A DNA stretch of 64,000 bases, from assembly GCA_021186555.1 (NCBI GenBank), contig JAJKFL010000427.1, positions 23,919,238 through 23,983,237 on the forward strand. Direction: 5' to 3'. A program made the translations under genes and the position numbers. Source of the stretch: Reticulitermes speratus. Lineage: Eukaryota; Arthropoda; Insecta; Blattodea; Rhinotermitidae. Below, in pieces: positions 41,781 through 51,906 of the stretch. Position 1 is the first letter of the stretch. Every line of letters begins with the position of its first letter. The notes under the pieces were generated by a model that did not search any database, was not told where the DNA came from, and saw nothing but the letters and a program-made list of their open reading frames with translations.

Positions 41781-42062
41781 AAAAGGTACATGTCACCCCA
41801 TGACAGGCCTATGCAGGCACAAAGGGGAGGCGGAAGTATACGTAGTTCCAACGAATTCGCAACCTGGCTCTAGAAGGATGTGGGTGGTCATCACCACGCT
41901 CCAGCCGCTTTACCCCCAAGAATAACACGGTACACATTGTAGAGAAGTCTGGGTGGGCAGCAGGGTCGATGTGGACGGGTGCGGAAAATCTCGCCTCCAC
42001 CGGGATTCGATCCCCGGACCGTCCAGTCCGTAGCAAGTCGCTATACCGACTGCTTCATCCCT
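41781..42062 (-). mobile_element. tRNA-derived SINE, family A
   Basis: B box GGGGATCGAATCCC, CTGGACGGTCC head, body CCAGCCGCTTTACCCCC. Confidence 0.83.
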
Positions 42063-42539
42063 GCAGCAGTCATGCTATGTACTTCCTGAAAAGACTGCAT
42101 AAAAATATGCAATACATGTCGGATGGGAAAAAAATAGACATGTTAAAAAGCAAAGTTATGTGAATTCATTCTGTGAACATTGCATAATCTTATACAAATT
42201 TCGGTTCCATATAATTTAGACACGTGGTGTCTACCCAGTGTGCACTGCGGCGCGAATTTCTTCGTCGCCTGTACAGTATACCGAACATTGACGTCACGAA
42301 GGCTGTAAAATACTAATTCTCCGTTTAACTTACGAAATCTTTACCGAAGAAAAGGAAAAGCCGTCTTGTGTTAAACATTAGAACTTCGGGCCTGAATTTT
42401 ATCCGTATAATACTTAAGTTAAGTCCGTACCGCGCAGTAAACACACTCCGTCTCGGTTATAAAAAGCAATCAGTTAATGCTGTATAGGGCAATAATAGCT
42501 GTTTGTTCTGAGATCCACACAGAACTTAGCGTGAGCAAA

Positions 42540-43026
42540 GTGCAGTGTTTTTAGGCGCGTTTGCAAAATTGCGAAAAGCCACTGTCACTTTCGTCGTGTT
42601 TGTCCATCCGTCAGAATGGAATAATTCGTCTCACACTGGACGGATTTTCATGAAATTTGATATTTGAGAATTTTTCGAAAATTTGCCAAAAAAAATTCAA
42701 GTTTCAGTCACATCTGACAAGAGTAACAGGTACTTTACATGGAAACCTATGTACATTTATGATAATATCTCGCTGGATTCTTCCTAAAATGAGAAATATT
42801 TCAGAAAAAAGTTGTAGAGAAAATCAAAACACACATTTTATGTTCAATAATTTTTTTTTCCGAAAATTGTGTCGTTTATGATGTAACGTGAAAAAATATG
42901 GTAGAGGCAGAGAGGTCACAGACGACAATATAATCCGACTCAGAGAGGATGCGATTTGCAAGCCAGATAACTAAGGCAAGAATACAGACACATTCATAAA
43001 TATTTAATACTTTTTGATTTTGCAGG
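42540..43026 (+). repeat. Dispersed repeat R, copy 3 (longest)
   Basis: Starts near TTTTTAGGCGCGTTTGCAAA and runs through GGATTTTCATGAAATTTGAT, AAACCTATGTACATTTATGA and GACGACAATATAATCCG to TATTTAATACTTTTTG. It aligns along its length with 49895-50360 and, reversed, 47485-47930. No ORF or terminal repeats were seen. Confidence 0.7.
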
Positions 43027-43587
43027 TTAAGAATGGTTAAAGGAGGACGCCTGAAGGTCACAGTGTACGCAAATTGTCTTTTTAATGCTAAAGCAGTTGG
43101 TTCATAAAGTAGCCACTGTGCTCTACAGCTGAACAAGTGACTACGTATCCATCCGCTTGTATCCACAAACAGTGCTTCGTATCGTTATCATTCAGCAGGA
43201 CCTAACGTCACAGCGATTTATTGGTTTCCTTCCAGCTCCCGTCTTTCTTCCGTGCTAGTTGTTCCGTGGCGGTAACCCCCGAAGGACGAACTGTTTCCTT
43301 CAACTGTGCGTCGCTTCAGGCAGCCATTAGCACCCACTGACTTGACATTGCTAGCCAGGTACAAGTACTTATTTACCTTTCGAAGCATCTGATTTAATTT
43401 GGGTTCTTAACACTGTAAATCACAGTATTAACTGTATGTACCAGCTGCTTTAGTATTAAAGTCTGCTTTTTGTCCACATAGTGTTATTTATGTGTTTTGT
43501 ACCATTCTCAAAATACACAAGCAACACAGCAAACGTTGACAAATGAGATTAAGAATGCATGGGGATTATTTCTGTGCCGCCTACATG
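43027..43587. other. Intergenic, nothing recognised
   Basis: No supported feature. Confidence 0.35.
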
Positions 43588-44130
43588 TAGACCGGGATAG
43601 CTCAGTCGGTATAGCGACTCGCTACGCGCTGGGCGGTAAAAAGGTAAAGGTAAAACAATCCCATTACAAGCCTGGACAGACCCTTAGGGTTCCAGGAGGT
43701 TGAGGCTCCCAGATTTCTAGACAATCGGCACATCAAGGTGGTAAGGTTGTCAGCCCTACGCACCGGCCGCCTTTACCCCCCAGGAAATATTCCTGGTACT
43801 CATTTCTGTTAGAGGCTGAGTCGACCCCAGGGCCGTAGTGCGACCGAAACGATTATGTCAAGGAATTAATTCCAATGACACCATCGGGAATCGAACCCGC
43901 GACGTAGGGGGATAAAATACCAGTGGAGGTGAGATTTTTCGCACCCCTCCAGACCAGCCCTTGGGTCCATGTAGCCTCCTAGTATGTGTACCGAGGACTC
44001 AGATCCCAGGGGTCAAGTGGCAGAGACGAGAACTTGAACCACTGATGTAATATAGAGTGAAGGTTGTGTCCATGGAGCTATACATCCACTCCGCCATATA
44101 TCTTCATGGTGTGGTGTTTAAATAAGCACA
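43588..44130 (+). mobile_element. SINE family A interrupted by another SINE
   Basis: The intact A-box head GGGATAGCTCAGTCGGTATA ends at about 43635 and the body resumes at about 43908 (GGTGAGATTTTTCGCACCCC). The inserted segment 43636-43907 is an antisense SINE of another subfamily, with a perfect B box GGTTCGATTCC on the minus strand and a GGTAAAGG tail. Confidence 0.72.
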
Positions 44131-44149
44131 AGGACAACTTAGTTTTCTA

Positions 44150-44315
44150 AATTTAATACTGTACATCTTCGGTGCAATTGATAAACATAACACAACTTTA
44201 TAACCAACAAATTTCACGTATTAAGAATATAAAACACTCCCACATGTTTTGGCTATTGTCTATAGCCATCTTCAGGGGGTATTAATACTTAAAGACTTAT
44301 TCAGCGTTGGTACAC
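44150..44315 (-). mobile_element. Foldback-type unit, left arm, with decayed hammerhead-like motif
   Basis: The motif at 44239-44280 has CUGAAGA and stem II GGCUAU/AUAGCC, but AAAAC and UG instead of GAAAC and UH. The segment GTATTAATACTTAAAGACTT recurs inverted at about 45650-45672, beyond the LINE, so the LINE inserted between two arms. Confidence 0.5.
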
Positions 44316-44329
44316 AGCTTTGCCATATG

Positions 44330-45423
44330 ACTCTAACTAACTAACTCCATGCAGCACAGTCCTTCTTGAGAAGCTAACAGGTCCTCAGCTAGTCAAGAAA
44401 TTCCCCGCATTTTATGGAACCCGAAGGTTCATTACTGCACTCACAAGAGCCCGCCACCTGTCCCTAACCTGAGCCATATCAATCCAGTCCATGCCCCCCA
44501 TCCCACTTCTTGACGATCCATTTTAATATTATCCTCCCAACTACGCCGGGGTCTTTCAAGTGGTCTCCTTCCGTCAGGTCTCCCCACCAAAATCCTGTAT
44601 GCGCCTCTCCCCTCACCCATACGTGCTACATGCCCCTCCCACCTCATTCTTCTTGATTTGATCACTCAAGTAATATTTGGTGATGAGTACAGATCATTAA
44701 GTTCCTCGTTATGTAGTCTTCTCCACTCCCCTGTTACCTCGTCCCTCTTAGGCCCAAATATCCTCCTCAGCACCCTATTCTCGAACACCCTCAGCCTATG
44801 TTCCTCCCTCAGTGTGAGAGCCCAAGTCTCACACCCATGCAAAACAACACGCAAAATTATAATTCTGTATATCTTAATCTTTGTATTTTTGGATAGCAAA
44901 CTGGAAGACAGAAGATCCTGCACCGAATGATAACAAGCACTCCCCTACTTCAATCTGCTCTTAATTTCTTCCTGAATGGAATTTCAATTTGTTAGGGTTG
45001 TTCCCAAATATTTGAACTGTTCCACCCTTTCAAAGGATTTATTATCTAACTTTATGTTGTGATTTTGTCCTGCATTCTGATTGCGAGACATGACCATGTA
45101 CTTAGTTTTCTCAGCATTTACTTCTAGACCAATCTCCTTAATAGCGACTACTAAAGCTTCTGTGTTTTTCTTTATAGCATGTACGCTTCCACCCAATATA
45201 TTAACATCATCAGCATAAACTAGAAGCTGATGTGTACCATTTAATTTTAAGCCCTCCTGGTTTGCCTGAAGCAAAGTAAAGTTGAAAAGCAATGGCGATA
45301 AAGCATCTCCTTGTTTCAAACCATTCTTAATAGGAAATGTGTCAGACAAATGTTTGCCTACCCGGGCAATAGGTATAGGTTTCATTTAGACACATTTTCA
45401 CTAGCCTTACTAGTTTCATAGGT
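44330..45423 (-). mobile_element. RTE-type LINE, 5'-truncated
   Basis: Minus strand. PMKLVRLVKMCLNETY and GKHLSDTFPIKNGLKQGDAL lead to the RT active site LLVYADDVNILGG, then NAEKTKYMVMSR and VEQFKYLGTTLTN. The following frames give [20 protein letters not shown] and [20 protein letters not shown] with [13 protein letters not shown]. Frameshifts at about 44930 and 44665, a small deletion before the YADD block, and loss of the 5' part make it inactive. Confidence 0.85.
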
Positions 45424-45827
45424 AATGCAAATGGTAAAATATATAATGGCAGCAGACCATTAAAACACCTATGTACAGTGTTACATTACAATTGCATTAC
45501 ATTTATTACGTAACAAGACAGTTATATAAAATCTTCTGCGTCCAGACATATTGAAATAGTAAAATCTCTTCGAATGATATCGAGTGGTAAATCCTACATA
45601 TTGTCACTGTATGTTTACACCATGAAAGGTCACTATAGAACAACGCTGAATACGTCTTTAAGTATTGATACTCCCTGAAGATGGCTAAACAACATAGGTG
45701 GCCAGACTTTTGGACTCAGTGATCTTCTTTACAGACAGAAAATCTTTTGCGATCGACCACAGTACATAATGTATTAATATTAGGTCAACTAGACAAATAA
45801 AAGTAAAAATGCATAATAACATCAAAT
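45424..45827. other. Right part of the interrupted foldback unit
   Basis: Contains the inverted partner of the 44.3 kb arm and a half motif ACUCC, CUGAAGAUGGCUA at 45669-45690, after which the hammerhead-like sequence breaks off. Confidence 0.45.
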
Positions 45828-45830
45828 ATA

Positions 45831-45908
45831 CAGGGCATACACAAAAGAATGGTGCGGTTTTAATAGTGTTCACTATTAAAACCGCACCATTTTTTTGTGT
45901 ATGCCCTG
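45831..45908. mobile_element. 78-bp palindromic MITE, mariner-like
   Basis: Fully self-complementary: CAGGGCATACACAAAA at the left, the complement at the right, meeting at AATAGTG-TT-CACTATT. Flanked by TATA on both sides, consistent with a TA target. One arm differs by AAGAATGG against CCATTTTTTT. Confidence 0.8.
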
Positions 45909-46046
45909 TATAAAAGTACAATTGTTTCATTTATAAAAATTTATCTTTGAAATCGAAACAATTTACCATAATTAAAGGTTACTGCATGACACTGCTTATC
46001 TTACGATAACTTACTGAAAGAGTCTTAATTCAGCGTGCATTTTTGT

Positions 46047-46310
46047 TAATCTAGAAATTCACCAACAAAATGCACAAATCACTAACAAGGTGCAAATCAG
46101 CCCCTTATCATAATCAAACCCTACACATGTTTCGGCTCGTAAAGTTACGAGTGTCATTAGCAGATCTATCCAGCATTTGAAAAGCACTATTGAAAAACCC
46201 CTGATGATGGCTCATAGAGAGCCGAAACATGTGTACGGTTTGATTATGATAAGGGGCTGATTTGCACCTTGTTAGTGATTTGTGCATTTTGTTGGTGAAT
46301 TTCTAGATTA
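46047..46310. mobile_element. Foldback element with paired hammerhead-like motifs
   Basis: The outer arms TAATCTAGAAATTCACCAAC and its complement run for about 110 bp on each side. The left arm holds a degenerate motif (minus strand, CUAAUGA in place of CUGANGA, stem I GGGUUU/AAACCC). The right arm holds a good one at 46195-46241. Confidence 0.78.
46195..46241 (+). ncRNA. Hammerhead-ribozyme-like motif
   Basis: AAACCC, CUGAUGA, stem II GGCUC/GAGCC with loop AUAGA, GAAA, stem III ACA/UGU, UA, then CGGUUU. The core is fully canonical apart from the extra U after CUGAUGA. Stem I has one mismatch at its first pair. Confidence 0.58.
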
Positions 46311-47484
46311 CTGAAAGAGGTTTCGTAATTTCTTAGGCACAAGTGAAGGCAGTATTTTAAATGTCCATCGGTCAGACGGCTTTGGTATCTTGATGTAATT
46401 ATCTTCATCTGAGAGGAAGCTTCTTCACAGCAGTAGGTTGACCCAAAAAATGCTGCCAAACGAAGAGCTATTGATCTACTGAGGCGGGAAATGAATTTTG
46501 ATAAAGATAAAAATCAGCCACGATTACCTCTTTGGCCACCTCTGCTATACAAAATAGCTTAAATATGTAGGAGTGTTTTATATTGTTAATATGTGCAACT
46601 TGTTGGTAATAATCTTGTTTTAGTTTTCTAACATACATGGGAAGATGACAATCAACAGCAAGGTTCAGAAGGAAACAAAAACAACTCACTGCAGAATTTG
46701 CCTCATGACACTGATCAAACGGACATCTGCGTGTTAGCAAATCACATGGGAAATCAACTGTGAAACATAAAGTTTATTTCATTTTATCTCACCCACAAAT
46801 GTAGATTTTCGCCCATGTTTTGAAGCAGGATACTAAAAGCCAAATAACTCTCCAAATGACAATGTGCAAATATCCTAAAGTGAATGTCACCTAGATTGTG
46901 TCGACATATTTGACTCAGCAGACATGAGAACTTGGGATGAAGGTTGTAACATTACACAACAAAGGAATACTCACAAGATAGGAGCTAATGAGGTCTTTCA
47001 TGTGGAACAATCAAACTTATTATTATGGAACAATAACTTTGTCCTTCACAAACAAATATAGATGACAAAACTATTTTACACAACACAAATCTATAACAAA
47101 TACACATGCATCCTGAAATAAAGCAATAGATTGCAAGAAAGATATGGCTGATTCAATTCTTGTTTTCAATGGCAGTGAAACTGCTGGCCCTGAGATATTA
47201 TTTGAAAGGGTCCAAAGTAGTTATTTTCACTGACATATTTTGTTGGCTTTTGTTTCCTTACAGGAAGATGGCTGACACAATGCTGGAAATGGCGTACTTT
47301 ATCATTTAGGACTCACAGCTGTCAGCAGTTATTATTGTGGGTGTGCTTAAGAGTGACAATAATGAAACGTAAATTACTGAATGTCGCCCATACCAAAGAA
47401 GACAGACAATGTAGGTATAACGTAATATTGAGGCTCGTTCACGTAATCACTGTTGCCGTGGAAACGCAATAAATGTTACATATT
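46311..47484. other. Intergenic, nothing recognised
   Basis: No supported gene or repeat edge. Confidence 0.35.
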
Positions 47485-47930
47485 CTGAGTGCGTGTTTGT
47501 AGCCTTAGTTATTCAGCACGCAAAGCGCATGCGCCGTATTATATTGTCATCTGTGGCCTGCCCGTCTCTACCATAGTTTTCCACGTTATCTCATTAACGA
47601 CACGATTTGCAGGGGGAAAAAATATTGGACATAAAATGTGCGTTTTGATTTTCTCTACAACTTTTGTCTGAAATAGTTCTAATTCTAAGAAGAATTCAGT
47701 GAGATATAAATGTACATAGGTCTTCATGTAAAGTACCCGTCATTCTTGTCAGATTTTAATGAAACTTTAATTTTCTCGACAGATTTAGGAAAAATACTCA
47801 GATATAAAATTTCATGAAAATCCATCCAGTGGGAGCTGAGTTGTCTGTGCGGACAAACAAACGGACAGACGAACAGGCATGAAGCTAATAGTCGCTTTTC
47901 GCAATTTTCTAACGCGACTGAAAATTGTAT
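47485..47930 (-). repeat. Dispersed repeat R, copy 4
   Basis: Reverse copy of 42540-43026. Shares GACAATATAATACGG, GAGAAAATCAAAACGCAC and GGATTTTCATGAAATTTTAT. Confidence 0.68.
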
Positions 47931-47989
47931 TAACACTGGTACATACATTCCTTGCTATTGAGAATTAATGTTATGCATTACTGTTTGAA

Positions 47990-48640
47990 TATTACACTCT
48001 GCAGGTGACTTCCATGTCGTTCAACACACTCCTGCGGTCGCGATGGAAAGGATATCATAACATTGCTGCATTTGTTTAGGGATTCCTTGAATACACTGCC
48101 GAATTCGCTGTTTTAAGTGATTAGGTATTGATAGGACGTGTTTCATATACGTTGCTCATTACGTAGCCCAAGGAAGTAGTCTGGTACTGCAAGATCAGGC
48201 GAGCGGGCAGGTCGGGTGATGTCAGCGAAACGCGAAATGATTCTGTCTGGAAACATTGTCCCGAAAACTTGCGTGGAAATGTGTGCTGTGTGAGCAGTTG
48301 CTCCAGACGTCATTGTGAATGAAGACGGTCAGTATGAAATCGCCACTTAGCGGGCAAGCTGATTTTCAAATTTCACTTACCATCAGATGTTTCTGGCGCA
48401 CGTAGCCAGCCCGCTAGCGCCATCTTGCCGTACCAGACTACTTCCTGTGTGCTACATCAAAAGCAACGTATATAAAGCACGTCCCGCCAATACTGATGAC
48501 TTAAAACAGCAAATCCGGGACTATATTGCAGGGATCCCTAAAGAAATACTTCCTTTGTGACTGCAGCAGTGTACTGAACTCCATGCTGGTCACCTACAAA
48601 GTGTCACATTCAAACAGCAATGATTAGGATGAATTCTCAT
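47990..48640. pseudogene. Two inverted copies of a mariner-like transposase C-terminus
   Basis: The right copy (plus strand, 48415-48640) translates to YKARPANTDDLKQQIRDYIA, GIPKEILP and LHAGHLQSVTFKQ, typical of the C-terminal end of Tc1/mariner-superfamily transposases. The left copy (minus, 47990-48250) encodes QCIQGIPKQMQQ. The two face each other around a spacer of about 160 bp. Both are broken by stops and frameshifts and lack the DDE core. Confidence 0.6.
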
Positions 48641-48649
48641 GGACACGGA

Positions 48650-49145
48650 ATGTATCTTCTTCTGGTCGGCGCTACAGCCCATGTAGGGCCTCGGCCTTCT
48701 TGACCACATGCCTCCATTCTTCTTGGTCCTCAGCCTTCCTTCTCAATCCTTTAACTCCTAACTTTCTGAGGTCCTCCTCTAAGTCATTTCCTTCAACTTT
48801 CCTGGTCTCTTTAAGGTCCTCACATTCCAGGTGGCTAGTACTGTATCCATTTTCCTTCTCATTAACCTTCTACCTCTCCGGGTCATCTCGTTTATCCAAA
48901 TCCTTCCGAGACTGTGGTAAAGTATCCGTAACAATTTGGATTTTTACGAGGTAGGGCTGTTAACTCTACGATCAACCCCAACCTGGAGGACCAGGGTACC
49001 TCTCTTTGTCCGGATCATCACCCTTGACCTGCCCGGCTTGGGAGACCCTACCAGTAGCTCTGCTACCGCCGGTATAGCTCTCAGGATCATTTGACCTCGC
49101 AAGCCCCACCACTACTTCAAAGTGGAGATACCTTCAGTGGGGATG
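48650..49145. repeat. Unclassified repeat, possibly LINE-related
   Basis: GC-richer than its surroundings, with CCTGCCCGGCTTGGGAGACC and CTCTGCTACCGCCGGTATAG. It resembles the 5' region of insect non-LTR elements in my recollection, and lies next to an RT fragment on the same strand. No intact frame. Confidence 0.35.
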
Positions 49146-49221
49146 GAATGTATCTACCAATGTTAATAACTTTTTTCAACTGTGTCTTAAAATGTTATTT
49201 CATTTCATAAACCTCCTGGTG

Positions 49222-49790
49222 TTTCTAACACATACTGTACTTAGTTTTCTCAGCATTTACTTCTAGACTAGTCTCCTTACTATCGACTAACAACACTTCT
49301 GTATTTTTTGCTTTATAGTACGCATGCATTCACACAATATATTAGCATCGTCAGCGTCAACCAGAAGCTGATGTGCACCACTCAATTTCAAGCCCTCCTG
49401 TTTTGCCTGACCCTCCCAATGTCATGTTCCAAAACAAAGTTAAAAAGCAGTGGCGATAAAACATCTTCTTGTTTCAAACCAACCTTAATGCGTCAAATGT
49501 TTGCCTAACCGTACTCGACTATAAGTTACATTCCAAAGCACTTTAATTGAACTAACCAGTTTCATAGGGATATCGAAGTCTATGACATTACACAAAACCT
49601 CAGCTATAAGTAGCTGATCTGCTGTTACACTGTACTCACATTTTTCACACTTATCTATTGAATACTGAATATCTGGTCAGCAGTTGATGTGTCATGTTGA
49701 AATCCACACTGGTAGTCACCAGCAAGTTGGTCTATATATGGAGTTAAATATGAGAGAAGACTGCTGGATAAGATTTTGTGTGTAGTTGGT
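49222..49790 (-). mobile_element. RTE-type LINE RT fragment, heavily decayed
   Basis: Same family as 44330-45423. Minus-strand remnants CGFQHDTSTADQIFSIQ, PMKLVSSIK, VRLGKHL, and an active site degraded to VDADDANIL. Many frameshifts. Confidence 0.68.
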
Positions 49791-49894
49791 GATATGCAGC
49801 GGAAGTTTTCTATGTAAAATTTTTAAAAAATCTGTCCAGTGGTTTAATCCCTGATACCAGATTATGTATATACATCCACACATGGTTTCCTTTT

Positions 49895-50360
49895 TTTTTT
49901 AGGCGCATTGGCAAAATTCCGAAAAGCGACTATTACCTCCGTCATGTCTGTCTGTCTGTCCGCATGGAACTAATCGGCTCCAACTGCACGAATTTTCATG
50001 AAAATTTGTTAGTATTTTTGAAAATCTGTCGAGAAAATTCAAGTTTCATTGAAATCTGACAAGAAGAACGGGTAATTTACATGAAGACCTATGTATGGCC
50101 TACATTTATGATATCTCGCTGAATTCTTTCTAGAACAAGAAATGTTTCAGACAAAACTTGCAGAGAAAATCAAAACACATTTAATGTTCTATAACTTTTT
50201 TTTTTGGGGGGGGGGGGGGGGAAATCGTGGCATTTAGGAGATGATGTAGAAAAATATGGTAGAGCCAGACAGCCCACAGATGACAATATAATACAGGGCA
50301 AAAATGATGCAAGAATACAGACACACACACTCATAATATTTAATACTCCTTGCTTTTCAA
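49895..50360 (+). repeat. Dispersed repeat R, copy 5
   Basis: Aligns with 42540-43026; GAATTTTCATGAAAATTTG and AGACCTATGTATGG are shared. A run of G (about 50206-50221) replaces a T-rich stretch of copy 3. Confidence 0.7.
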
Positions 50361-50873
50361 CGGCAACAATAATAACGGGAATGCGTGTCATTGTTACGTC
50401 ATACGTATATTGCCTGTCTTGTTTAATGCTGTAAAGAATGCCTGATGATGTGTAAATCAGGTCATGACCCAATGGCCATATTTAATGCTATGTGACATCT
50501 TAATTGAACTAGTCACAGTCTGCATTAACATGGGGAACACTTAACCCCACGAGACCTTCTGTAAGTCACAGTTCACAACGTTGCAAGCCCAATGATAAAG
50601 GTGTAGAGACAGCCCAGACGTATCTCTTTGGCCTTTCTCACTGTCCAAGAATCAGGCTTGTTATTAAGCCAAAATGGCGTAATAATCCTAAGGTTCACCA
50701 AACTATAATCTTGTGTTCTTTGATGTTACATTGCGTTTATATTCTAAATACTGATTGCTCACAGGAAGACAGTTATAATAAGGTTAGATTTTATTTTCAG
50801 TATCTCATATTTTAATTATACCCCCATGGAAAACAAGACGTGGCCATTACATTCCTGGAATAATTTTATCACA
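50361..50873. other. Intergenic, nothing recognised
   Basis: No supported feature. Confidence 0.35.
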
Positions 50874-51015
50874 AACATAGTTCACAATGATACAATGTTA
50901 AAAATATTAAATTATTAAAAGTTAAAAATTGTGAACCAATTCACTTCTGGTGTATATAGTTGCTTTGTCATTTGGGCTGTGTTAATATTTTAACATTGTA
51001 TTATTGTGAACTATG
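50874..51015. repeat. Inverted repeat
   Basis: CATAGTTCACAATGATACAATG and TTAAAAATATTAA face CATTGTATTATTGTGAACTATG. It may be the outer part of a further foldback unit that includes the motif at 51224-51266. Confidence 0.6.
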
Positions 51016-51223
51016 ATTTTGACCATTTATGTACTGGGCTTTTAATATGTGATGATTTATCTGTAACCACTACATACAACAGAAGTATAGTGTTGTAACA
51101 TTTTTAACTTTTAACATAGCACTTTTGGGGATTATGACTGTGACTTTTATATGCTCTGAACTTTTAATGTGTGATTATTCAGTGTATAAATGGATGTGAA
51201 GTTCTTATATCCCTTTGCTATGA

Positions 51224-51266
51224 ACCCCCTGAAGATGACAACGTGTTTGTTGAAACATATGTCGGG
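51224..51266 (+). ncRNA. Hammerhead-ribozyme-like motif with UC cleavage site
   Basis: CCCC, CUGAAGA, a weak stem II ACAA/UUGU, GAAA, palindromic stem III ACAUAUGU, then C at the cleavage position and GGG facing CCC. The core is intact; stem II is the least convincing part. Confidence 0.42.
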
Positions 51267-51729
51267 ATCTCAAATATATTTATACTGTACATGTCATTTA
51301 TCTGGTGCATCTGTTGGTTGATATTAGGTTTATGACAAAATGCACGGTATATATATAATATAAAAAATCAGCACCATTTATGTCACTAAAAATAACCACA
51401 CACATGTCAAGATTTGAAGAATTATTTTAACTATACAGCAGCAGAGTTCTTACTCAGTGTATATGGTGGATCTGAAACAATGGGTAGGAATGGTAATTCT
51501 TATTGCCAAGTAACATCTGATGTAAATGTGCTACATGGCAGAAAAATGGTTTGCGATTTCTGTGAGATATGAACCCCAGTCTCTCCTCAAAGATAATTTG
51601 ATCCCCTGTACTGTACAAACGTGATCAGGTGACACAATATTATCCAACTCATCTGTAGTGTGACAGGGCAAGTAATAATTTTGTAGGAAATGTTTCTACT
51701 TTGACTTGCTTATGATAGTACTAATGTTA

Positions 51730-51891
51730 AAGGTAAAGGTAAAGTTCTACCTAGAATGGGCCATGAAGGCCCAGAGGGGGAGTAGAGGTATAGCTCTACT
51801 CTTTCTTTAACCCCGGCACTAGATGAGGGTGGGTGGTCAACTCCACGCCCCGGCCGCTTTACCCCTGGGAAAGAGACCCGGTACCCATTGT
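51730..51891 (-). mobile_element. SINE family A, 5'-truncated, with 15-bp target-site duplication
   Basis: Flanked by ATAGTACTAATGTTA (51715-51729 and 51892-51906). It contains the tail and body up to GTACCCATTGTAT; the tRNA head was never copied. This shows insertion by target-primed reverse transcription. Confidence 0.88.
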
Positions 51892-51906
51892 ATAGTACTA
51901 ATGTTA

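Noticed and set aside
43590..43635. A possible tRNA gene (good A-box region)
   Set aside because: The acceptor and T arms are missing; it is the head of an interrupted SINE. The other tRNA-like hits (1273-1572, 35350-35612) are SINE heads as well.
44441..44923. Host genes suggested by the open frames here and at 17302-17511
   Set aside because: The translated motifs ([31 protein letters not shown]) are the C-terminal tail of non-LTR retrotransposon ORFs.
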